Assembly (NCBI GenBank): GCA_020851395.1
Contig: JADZCW010000059.1
Location: 1 to 33,843, forward strand
DNA length: 33,843 nt
Origin: Phycisphaeraceae bacterium
Lineage (GTDB): Bacteria > Planctomycetota > Phycisphaerae > Phycisphaerales > Phycisphaeraceae
Reading direction: 5' to 3'
Shown here: in pieces, positions 9,360 through 18,292 of the stretch
Layout of the letters: every line of letters starts with the position of its first letter
Numbering within the stretch: the first letter of the stretch is position 1
Translations under genes and position numbers: made by a program
Notes under the pieces: generated by a model
The model's input: the letters and a program-made list of their open reading frames with translations, nothing else
Databases searched by the model: none
Told to the model about the DNA's origin: nothing

Positions 9360-10247
9360 TCAGGTGGTTTCGCGGCCGGCGTCGGGCGATGCCAGGCCGA
9401 GCTGTCGCTCCGCTCCGAGCACGGTCTGCTCCATCAGGATCGCAAGCGTCATGGGCCCCACCCCGCCGGGTACGGGCGTGATCCAGCCGGCCCGCTCGGC
9501 CGCGGCCTCGTAGTCCACATCGCCGATACTGCCCTTGGGCCCGGGGTTGAAACCGGCGTCGAGCACCGCGGCCCCGGGCTTGATCCAGTCGCCCTGCACG
9601 AACTTCGGACGACCCACCGCGGCGACGACAATGTCCGCCTGCCGGACAACCCCCGGAAGGTCCTGTGTCTTGGAGTGGCAGATGGTAACCGTCGCATCCG
9701 CCGCCAGCAGCAGCCCCGCCATGGGCTTGCCGAGGATGGCGCTGCGGCCGATGACCACGGCGTGGCTGCCGCGCACCGGGATCTGATACGCCTCGAGCAG
9801 GCGCATCATCCCCGCCGGTGTGCAGGAGCCGAAGCCGGGCAGGCCGTAGAACATCCGGCCGAAGCTGTCGAACGTCACGCCGTCGACGTCCTTGGCCGGG
9901 TCGATGGCCTCGAACGCGGCTCGCTCGTCGATCTGCTTGGGCACCGGGTGCTGGAGCAGGATCCCATGCACTTGCGGGTCGCGCGACAGTTCGGTGATCA
10001 CGTCCACCAATTCCTGCGTGGCGGTCGTGTCCGGACGGGTAACCTTCTTCGACGCCAGCCCCAGCTCCTCGCAGAGTTTGACCTTGCGGGAGACGTAGCG
10101 CTCCGAGGCGAGATCATTGCCCACGAGCACAGCCGCGAGGCAGGGCCGCTGGCCCGTGCGCTCAACCAGGAGCCGGACGCGGGCGGCCACGGCCTGCTGG
10201 ATCTTGCCGGCCACGGCCTTGCCGTCGATGATCTTGGCGGTGGTCAT
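9360..10247 (-). CDS. folD: Methylenetetrahydrofolate dehydrogenase/cyclohydrolase
   Basis: FolD motifs VGNDLASERYVSRKVKLCEELG, GILLQHPVPKQID, KDVDGVT, VVIGRSAILGKPMAGLLL, PVPGGVGPMTLAILMEQT. Confidence 0.96.
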   Translation of the reverse strand: MTTAKIIDGKAVAGKIQQAVAARVRLLVERTGQRPCLAAVLVGNDLASERYVSRKVKLCEELGLASKKVTRPDTTATQELVDVITELSRDPQVHGILLQHPVPKQIDERAAFEAIDPAKDVDGVTFDSFGRMFYGLPGFGSCTPAGMMRLLEAYQIPVRGSHAVVIGRSAILGKPMAGLLLAADATVTICHSKTQDLPGVVRQADIVVAAVGRPKFVQGDWIKPGAAVLDAGFNPGPKGSIGDVDYEAAAERAGWITPVPGGVGPMTLAILMEQTVLGAERQLGLASPDAGRETT

Positions 10248-10280
10248 GGGGAGATTATACGGGGGAAGGCGGGGTCGATG

Positions 10281-10354
10281 AGCCCCACCTGGAAAGGTGG
10301 GGCCGGTATTGAAAAGAAACCTCTAGGACCAGCCCCACCTTTCCAGGTGGGGCT
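10281..10354. repeat. Second REP/BIME-like pair: two palindromic hairpins in inverted arrangement
   Basis: 10281-10303 AGCCCCACCTGGAAAGGTGGGGC is the exact reverse complement of 10332-10354 GCCCCACCTTTCCAGGTGGGGCT; each contains an 8-bp stem CCCCACCT/AGGTGGGG with a 4-nt loop. Confidence 0.85.
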
Positions 10355-10377
10355 GGAAAACTCTTACAATCTCCGCC

Positions 10378-11670
10378 ATGAAATCCGTGATTCTCTCGAT
10401 CGGCGACGAACTGGTGCTCGGGCAATCGCTCGACACCAATAGCGCCTACCTCGCGGCCAGGCTCGTCGCCCTGGGTATCGGCGTGCTCTACCACCAGACC
10501 GTCGCCGACGACCAGGCCGCCATCGCCATAGCGATCGAGCAGGCGGCCGCGGCGGCGGACCTGGTCCTGATCACCGGCGGCCTGGGCCCGACGGACGACG
10601 ACCTCACCCGCCAAGCTCTAGCCCAGGCGATGGACGTGCCCCTGGTGCTGGACGTGACAAGCGTCGGCAAGATCGAGGCCTTCTTCCAACGGCGCGGCCG
10701 GGTCATGCCCGAGAAGAATCGCGTCCAGGCCCTGCACCCCCAGGGCTCGGAGATGCTCGACAACCACGCCGGCACCGCCCCGGGGATCCGGGCGAAGCTC
10801 GGCAGAGCCACCATCGTCGTGGTCCCGGGAGTGCCCAAGGAGATGATGGCCCTCTACGACCACCACATCGCCCCCATGCTCGATGGCGTCGGCCCGCAGC
10901 GCGGCGTGATCCTCACGACCAAGGTCAACACCTTCGGCCTCGGCGAGAGCGACGTGGCTGAACGATTGGGCGTTCTCATGGATCGCCGGCGCAACCCGCT
11001 GGTCGGCACCACCGTCTCAGGCGGCGTCGTGGCCGTGCGTGTGCGAAGCGAATTCCCGATGCTCGACCAGGCTCAGCGCGAGATGGACGACACGCTCGAC
11101 CAGGTCGAGAACGCCCTGGGCGCGTTCGTCTATGGCCGCGACGAAGCCTCACTCTCCCAAGCCCTCCTGGACCTCTGCAAGCAACAGCGACGCACGCTCA
11201 CGACGGCCGAGAGTTGCACCGGCGGCTTGGTCGGCGCGATGATCACCGACACCCCCGGCAGCAGCGCCAACTACCTCGGCGGCTGGGTGGCCTATGCCAA
11301 CGCCTTCAAGCACGATCAACTGAGCGTTCCGGGGGAGATCCTCGAGCGCTACGGCGCCGTCAGCCGCGAGACCGCCCTCGCCCTGGCCCAGGGCGCCATC
11401 GAGCGTAGCGGCGCCGATCTCGCCCTCTCAGTCACCGGCATCGCCGGCCCTGACGGTGGCACGCTCGAAAATCCCGTCGGCCTGGTCTGGTTCGGCCTGG
11501 CCGCGGCCCCCCATCAGCCAGGCGGGAATGTTACCGCCCAGGCCTGGGCCGGCCGACTCGGCAGCGACCGCGAGACCATCCGCGACCGCGCCGCCAAGAC
11601 CGCCCTGCAGATCGCGCGGTTTCACCTGCTCGGCCAGCCCATCGAGCAGATCGTCTGGCTCACAAAGTAG
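10378..11670 (+). CDS. cinA: CinA-family nicotinamide mononucleotide deamidase-related protein
   Basis: N-terminal MoCF-like domain (SIGDELVLGQSLDTNSAYLAARL, ITGGLGPTDDDLTRQALA) and C-terminal CinA domain (TTAESCTGGLVGAMITDTPGSSANYLGGWVAYAN). Confidence 0.95.
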   Translation: MKSVILSIGDELVLGQSLDTNSAYLAARLVALGIGVLYHQTVADDQAAIAIAIEQAAAAADLVLITGGLGPTDDDLTRQALAQAMDVPLVLDVTSVGKIEAFFQRRGRVMPEKNRVQALHPQGSEMLDNHAGTAPGIRAKLGRATIVVVPGVPKEMMALYDHHIAPMLDGVGPQRGVILTTKVNTFGLGESDVAERLGVLMDRRRNPLVGTTVSGGVVAVRVRSEFPMLDQAQREMDDTLDQVENALGAFVYGRDEASLSQALLDLCKQQRRTLTTAESCTGGLVGAMITDTPGSSANYLGGWVAYANAFKHDQLSVPGEILERYGAVSRETALALAQGAIERSGADLALSVTGIAGPDGGTLENPVGLVWFGLAAAPHQPGGNVTAQAWAGRLGSDRETIRDRAAKTALQIARFHLLGQPIEQIVWLTK

Positions 11671-11759
11671 TAGAATGCCCCCGAAACCACCCCCGGATCA
11701 CCCCCGGGTCCGCAGCACCAGAACCGTGAACTGACTGGTTTTTCTCGCTGGAATCCGCT

Positions 11760-12536
11760 GTGTCCGTACCCCCACCCACGCCCGATCCCATCGCCGCTAC
11801 GCTGCCCCCCACGGGACGCATCGACATCCATGCCCACCTGATCCCGGGAGTCGATGACGGCTGCCAGACGATCGAAGAATCGCTGGCCTGTGTTCGGCTT
11901 CTGAAACAGAACGGCTACGTCGGAACCATCTGCACGCCGCACATGGCCTGGGTCGACGACCTGCCAGAGTGCACGCCGGCGCACGTCGCCGAGTGGGTCA
12001 GCCAGCTCCGCCGGCAACTCAAGGAGCACGGCGAGAACTACGCCATCTGGCCCGGCGGCGAGCTGCGCCTCTTCGATGGTGTGATCGACTGGCTCAAGCA
12101 GCACGGCGTGCCCACCCTCGCGGGCTCGCGCTGCGTCCTGACGGACATGTGGGAGACTCGCTGGCCCACGTACGCCATCCCCGCCTTTCGCTGGCTCCTT
12201 GACCAGGGCTACCAGCCCATCCTCGCTCATCCCGAACGGCTCAACTGCCCCGAGGAATTGCCCGCCCGCCTCGTCGAGGTGCAGGCCATGGGCGTCTGGC
12301 TCCAGGGCAACGCCAACTGTTTCACCGGGGCCGAGGGTTACCACGCCGACATCTTCGTCCGTCAGTTCCTGGCCGAGGGCAGGTACCGCCTGCTCGGCCT
12401 GGACATGCACCGCCCCGACACGCTGCCGTCTCGCTTCGACGGCCTGGACATCGCCCAGCGTGAGTCCGGCCCAAAACTCGTCAATGTGCTGACCATCACC
12501 GCCCCGCGTCGGGACATCTTCGGCCTCCGCGGCTAG
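11760..12536 (+). CDS. PHP-domain CpsB/YwqE-like tyrosine phosphatase
   Basis: IDIHAHLIPGVDDGCQTIEESLACVRLLKQNGYVGTICTPHM and ILAHPERL motifs; GTG start. Confidence 0.78.
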   Translation: MSVPPPTPDPIAATLPPTGRIDIHAHLIPGVDDGCQTIEESLACVRLLKQNGYVGTICTPHMAWVDDLPECTPAHVAEWVSQLRRQLKEHGENYAIWPGGELRLFDGVIDWLKQHGVPTLAGSRCVLTDMWETRWPTYAIPAFRWLLDQGYQPILAHPERLNCPEELPARLVEVQAMGVWLQGNANCFTGAEGYHADIFVRQFLAEGRYRLLGLDMHRPDTLPSRFDGLDIAQRESGPKLVNVLTITAPRRDIFGLRG

Positions 12537-12603
12537 ACGTCGGGCGCGGCAACCTCCTTGCGAAATGATCATGTTGCGGTAACCTCTGCCCTGGAGGATC
12601 GCA

Positions 12604-13383
12604 ATGAGCAAGCAACGACGCGTCGCCCTGATCACCGGTGGCAGCCGCGGCATCGGCCTCGGCGTGGCACGCGCCCTGGCGGGGGAGGGCTTCGCCCTAG
12701 CGATCAACGGGCGCCGGCGTGAGGATGACGTCCAGGCCGTGCTGGAAGAGTTCCGCAAGCAGTCCGTCCCCGTGATCTACTGCCAGGCTGACATCGCTGA
12801 TTCGCCCGCTCGTTCGCAGATGCTCGACGCCGTCCGGAGGGAATTCGGCTCGTTGCACGTCCTGGTCAACAACGCCGGCGTTGCCCCCGACGAGCGCCGC
12901 GACATGCTCGAGGCCACCGAGGAAAGCTTCGAACGGCTGATCCGCATCAACCTCCAGGGCCCCTACTTCCTGACGCAGAAGGCCGCGGCCTGGATGATCC
13001 AACAACGCCAGGCCGACCCCCATTGGCGCGGCTGCATTGTCAACGTCTCGTCGGTCAGCGCCGTCGTCGCCAGCCCGTCGCGCGGCGAGTACTGCGTCTC
13101 GAAGGCCGGCCTGAGCATGGCCACCCAGCTCTGGGCCGCGCGCCTCGGTGAGCACGATATTCCCGTTTACGAGGTCCGCCCCGGCATCACCCGGACGGAC
13201 ATGACCGAGGCGGTGAAGGAAAAATACAACGCCATGCTCGCCGCAGGACTGTGCGTTCAGCCGCGCTGGGGTGAGCCGCAGGACGTGGGCAGGGCCGTGG
13301 CCATGCTGGCCCGCGGTGATCTGGCCTACTCGACCGGTCAGGTCCTCACGGTCGATGGGGGGCTGACGTTGCGGCGACTGTGA
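12604..13383 (+). CDS. Short-chain dehydrogenase/reductase (FabG-like annotation)
   Basis: ITGGSRGIGLGVARAL, NNAG, YCVSKAGL, VRPGITRTDM, C-terminal TGQVLTVDGGLTLRRL. Confidence 0.9.
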   Translation: MSKQRRVALITGGSRGIGLGVARALAGEGFALAINGRRREDDVQAVLEEFRKQSVPVIYCQADIADSPARSQMLDAVRREFGSLHVLVNNAGVAPDERRDMLEATEESFERLIRINLQGPYFLTQKAAAWMIQQRQADPHWRGCIVNVSSVSAVVASPSRGEYCVSKAGLSMATQLWAARLGEHDIPVYEVRPGITRTDMTEAVKEKYNAMLAAGLCVQPRWGEPQDVGRAVAMLARGDLAYSTGQVLTVDGGLTLRRL

Positions 13384-13399
13384 CGGTGGGTGTCCCAAC

Positions 13400-14788
13400 A
13401 TGATCGACATCGACGACAACCTGAAGCCCAGCGACTTTGAGTCGGCGATCGCACGGATGTGGCAGGCGTCGGCGGCCAAGATCCTCGCCATCGACGAGCA
13501 GTTCCCCGCGGGCGCCGGCTCGCCTGTCTTCACCCGACAGGGCCGCTACACCGCCCGCGGCTGGACGGAGTGGACGCAGGGATTCGCTTACGGCTCAGCC
13601 ATCCTCCAGTTCGACGCCACCGGCGACGAAAAGTTTCTCTCGCTCGGCCGCGATCGCACGGTCGAGCGCATGGCCGGCCACGTCTCACACACCGGCGTGC
13701 ACGACCACGGCTTCAACAATGTCAGCACGTACGGCAACCTCCGTAGGCTGATGCTCGAGGGGCGGATCACGCGGGACGTATCCGAGCTGAGTTTCTACGA
13801 GCTGGCGCTCAAGGTCAGCGGCGCGGTGCAGGCGGCCCGCTGGACGGACCTGGGTGATGGTGCGGGCTACATCTACTCCTTCAATGGGCCGCACTCGCTC
13901 TTTGCCGACACGATCCGCTCCTGCCGGTCGCTGGCGATGGGGCACCTTCTCGGCCATGTGCTGATGGGTGAGCAGGATCGGCCAATCTCGCTGCTGGGAC
14001 GACTCGTCAGCCATGCCCGCACGACGGCGAAGTTCAATGTCTGGTACGGCGAGGGACGGGACCACTACGACCTGCGCGGCCGCGTGGCCCACGAGAGCAT
14101 CTTCAACCTCAATGATCGCTCGTACCGCTGCCCGAGCAGCCAGCAGGGATACTCGCCCTTCTCGACCTGGACGCGCGGCCTGGCGTGGATCATGCTCGGC
14201 TACCCGGAGGAGCTCGAATTCCTCGAGCATCGCACGGACGCCGACCTCGAACCCTTCGGCGGACGTGCCGAAGTCGAAGCCATGATGCTCCGAGCCGCCC
14301 GGGCGACCTGCGATTTCTACATCGACCAAACGCCGACGGACGGCATCCCCTACTGGGACACGGGCGCACCGAATCTACACCGCCTGAGCGACTACCTGCA
14401 CCGCCCGGCCGACCCGTTCAACGAGCACGAACCGGTCGACAGTTCCGCCGCCGCCATCGCCGCACAGGGGCTGCTGCGGTTGGGGGATTATCTATCCAGA
14501 CGAGGCGATTCCAGCGGCGGCCGTCGTTACACGCAGGCGGGGTTGACCGTCACGCGCCGCTTGCTCGAATACCCCTACCTGTCCACACGGCCAGACCACC
14601 AGGGCCTTCTGCTGCATAGCGTCTACCATCGGCCGAACGGGTGGGATTTCGTGCCGCCCGGGCGCTACGTGCCCTGCGACGAGTCGAGCATGTGGGGGGA
14701 CTATCACCTGCGTGAGCTGGCGTTGTACGTCGGCCGACAGGCACGCGGCCTGATGCCCTACCGCTTTTTTGGGCCTGCGGCACAGTGA
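13400..14788 (+). CDS. Glycoside hydrolase family 88-like unsaturated glucuronyl hydrolase
   Basis: (alpha/alpha)6-type protein with HTGVHDHGFNNVSTYGNL, HESIFNLNDRSYRCPSSQQGYSPFSTWTRGLAWIMLGY, DGIPYWDTGAPN, DSSAAAIAAQGLLRL motifs. Confidence 0.82.
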   Translation: MIDIDDNLKPSDFESAIARMWQASAAKILAIDEQFPAGAGSPVFTRQGRYTARGWTEWTQGFAYGSAILQFDATGDEKFLSLGRDRTVERMAGHVSHTGVHDHGFNNVSTYGNLRRLMLEGRITRDVSELSFYELALKVSGAVQAARWTDLGDGAGYIYSFNGPHSLFADTIRSCRSLAMGHLLGHVLMGEQDRPISLLGRLVSHARTTAKFNVWYGEGRDHYDLRGRVAHESIFNLNDRSYRCPSSQQGYSPFSTWTRGLAWIMLGYPEELEFLEHRTDADLEPFGGRAEVEAMMLRAARATCDFYIDQTPTDGIPYWDTGAPNLHRLSDYLHRPADPFNEHEPVDSSAAAIAAQGLLRLGDYLSRRGDSSGGRRYTQAGLTVTRRLLEYPYLSTRPDHQGLLLHSVYHRPNGWDFVPPGRYVPCDESSMWGDYHLRELALYVGRQARGLMPYRFFGPAAQ

Positions 14789-14804
14789 TTTTTCAGGAGA
14801 AGTC

Positions 14805-16256
<1,452 letters not shown>

Positions 16257-16267
16257 GACCGACCGAC

Positions 16268-16915
16268 ATGCCCCCCACACCCGACGAAATCTTGGCAGCC
16301 CTTGAGGGTCACCGGCTGGTGCCCGTGGTCAGCATCTCCGACGCGGCCGACGCCGCGCCCCTGGCCGAGGCCTTGATCGCCGGCGGTCTGCCCTGCATGG
16401 AGATCACCCTGCGCACCCCCGCGGGACTCGAGGCGATCCGCCGCGCGACAAAGGTCGCGGCCATGCTCGTCGGGGCCGGAACAGTGCTCGACGCCCTGCA
16501 ATGCCTCGCCGCCCACGAGGCCGGCGCGAGATTCATCGTCTCGCCCGGCTTCGATCCCGACGTGCTCGCCACCGCCACGGACCTGGGCCTGCTCTACCTG
16601 CCCGGCGTCGCCACGCCCACGGAGGTCCAGGCCGCCCGCCGGGCGGGATTGCGGGCGGTCAAGTTCTTCCCCGCCTCATCGTTCGGCGGCCCGGCAACGC
16701 TCAAGGCCTTCGCAGCCGTCTATCCCGACATGCGTCTGATGCCCACCGGCGGCATCACCCCCCAGAACCTGGCTGACTACCTCTCACCGCCGAACGTCTT
16801 CGCCTGCGGGGGCTCCTGGCTCGCGCCGGCCGACGCGATGCGCCGCAAGGCCTGGGACGAGATCGCCGCCCTGACGCGAGAATCGCGGCAGCTCCTGTCA
16901 ACCTCCTGTAAGTGA
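16268..16915 (+). CDS. eda: KDPG/KHG aldolase (2-dehydro-3-deoxy-phosphogluconate aldolase)
   Basis: LVPVVSISDAADAAPLAEALIAGGLPCMEITLRTPAGLEAI, VGAGTVLD, FIVSPGFDPDVL, VKFFPAS, MPTGGITPQNLADYL. Confidence 0.92.
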   Translation: MPPTPDEILAALEGHRLVPVVSISDAADAAPLAEALIAGGLPCMEITLRTPAGLEAIRRATKVAAMLVGAGTVLDALQCLAAHEAGARFIVSPGFDPDVLATATDLGLLYLPGVATPTEVQAARRAGLRAVKFFPASSFGGPATLKAFAAVYPDMRLMPTGGITPQNLADYLSPPNVFACGGSWLAPADAMRRKAWDEIAALTRESRQLLSTSCK

Positions 16916-16960
16916 ATCCCCCGGGCTCGGGCGCCTGCGATTGAAGCGTGAGAACAAAGA

Positions 16961-17155
16961 ATGGGAGCGGCAGGATTCGAACCCTGCCGGAAACCTTCGA
17001 AAAAGACCGGGGATGATGAGGGGTGCGGCGCGAAATCAGGCGCACCTGCTAAGGATCTCGAGGAAGACCCTGATTTAGAAGAGCTTGTGCGACGCTGGCC
17101 CTCTCTGCCGGCGGCTGTCCGCCGCGCGGTGGCTGCGCTCGTCGCTGCCTACTGA
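16961..17155 (+). pseudogene. Displaced C-terminal tail of the element integrase (rejoined in frame in the excised circle)
   Basis: ORF MGAAGFEPCRKPSKKTGDDEGCGAKSGAPAKDLEEDPDLEELVRRWPSLPAAVRRAVAALVAAY. Its first residues GAAGFEP are the att-core translation, in the same frame as the integrase end VGAAGFEPATKRL. Confidence 0.75.
16962..16983. repeat. attL core (duplicate of the tRNA-Met 3' end)
   Basis: TGGGAGCGGCAGGATTCGAACC, identical to 26158-26179. Confidence 0.93.
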
Positions 17156-17233
17156 GAACACCCGCGGGCCGGGTGTCCGGCTCGCGTTTCATACCCTGCC
17201 GGCCGCTCAGCCGGCGCAATGAGGAGAACGAAC

Positions 17234-17668
17234 ATGACGACGAACACGCACGTTTTTCCCAACGATCTTCGGAACTGTGATCCCGACTCGGCGGTTCTGC
17301 CCGAGGCCGAGCAGGCCGGCGCGCCGCCCTGCTCGGCGGATGAGGAGGTGGGCGACGACGTGGGAGCCGTCGAGGAGTATGGGGATGGAGTTGTGACGCT
17401 GGCGGCCGATGTCACGCCGGGCGGCGCGTCGGTAGTGATTCGTGCGAAAAACAGTGGCGGCGTGGAGGTGGCGGTGGTCAGCTTGACCGCATGGGCGGTA
17501 CGCCATATCGACGCATTATGCAAGCTCTACGAAGCGCATTCCGCATTGTTCACGCTTTACGATGATCTGGGAGCAGCGGGCGAGGATCGGGGGGAAGTCG
17601 CGGCAATTTCCGATCGGATGGAAGAGCTTGTCCACGATCTTAAGTCAGTTGTTTGTCAGCAGTTGTGA
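17234..17668 (+). CDS. Element-encoded hypothetical protein
   Basis: ATG at 17234 preceded by GAGGAG (about 17221-17226); 144 aa from this start, no recognisable domain. Confidence 0.6.
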   Translation: MTTNTHVFPNDLRNCDPDSAVLPEAEQAGAPPCSADEEVGDDVGAVEEYGDGVVTLAADVTPGGASVVIRAKNSGGVEVAVVSLTAWAVRHIDALCKLYEAHSALFTLYDDLGAAGEDRGEVAAISDRMEELVHDLKSVVCQQL

Positions 17669-17674
17669 CGCTAG

Positions 17675-17712
17675 GCCCGTCGGCGGGGAACCTCCGGCGG
17701 GCTATTTGAATA
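17675..17712 (+). terminator. Possible rho-independent terminator
   Basis: GCCCGTCGG (17675-17683) / CCGGCGGGC (17694-17702) stem with one G-T wobble, followed by the AT-rich TATTTGAATA. Confidence 0.4.
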
Positions 17713-17799
17713 AACAATGCTGCATAATTTCTACAGAGCACTGGATGGACATGACGACACAATAATTGTAGAGTTTCGCGAACACCCAGGAGCCCCACA

Positions 17800-18291
17800 A
17801 TGCGACACGGCATTTCCAGAGCTGGTTACGAGGCCATGTATGCCCCGGCTAAGGATTACCCCATCCATACCGAAGCAGCAGTGGTCGAGTTGCGATCACG
17901 TGGATACGACATCCGCGTGCCAGGGCTGCGCTACTTGCTGAAAAGCCAGCAGGTCGCCGGCCCTGCAGGCGAGGAGAGAAACTTTCAGTGGGGGCCAGAG
18001 GACATCGACCGGGTTGCGGACTGGCTCGAGGATGCCAAGCAGTTTGTCCCGACGGCGATGGCGAACTACGCCGAGTACCTCGACGGCGATCAAGTGGCCC
18101 AGGCGGAGGCGAAATTCTGCGCGGAAAACCCCTTGACTCCGCGCCTCATGGCCGTCAAAACGATCTTCCCAGGCCTCCCCGGACTCGGCATCCCCGGCCG
18201 CGTTGAGCTTCGAAAGATGACGCCGGAGGAAGAGGCCGAACTCGCCAAAGCCGCCGAAGCCGCGCGACGCGCCGGCAAGGGCGATTTTTAA
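17800..18291 (+). CDS. Element-encoded hypothetical protein immediately upstream of the capsid gene; possible MerR/HTH-like N-terminus
   Basis: 163-aa ORF, 2 nt from the capsid ORF; segment VVELRSRGYDIRVPGLRYLLKSQQVAGP...WGPEDIDRVADWL is reminiscent of a DNA-binding fold (weak). Confidence 0.6.
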   Translation: MRHGISRAGYEAMYAPAKDYPIHTEAAVVELRSRGYDIRVPGLRYLLKSQQVAGPAGEERNFQWGPEDIDRVADWLEDAKQFVPTAMANYAEYLDGDQVAQAEAKFCAENPLTPRLMAVKTIFPGLPGLGIPGRVELRKMTPEEEAELAKAAEAARRAGKGDF

Positions 18292-18292
18292 A

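Noticed and set aside
16961-17155. Independent 64-aa gene at the left end of the element
   Set aside because: Its first residues are the translated att core and it continues the integrase frame; better explained as the displaced integrase tail than as a stand-alone gene.
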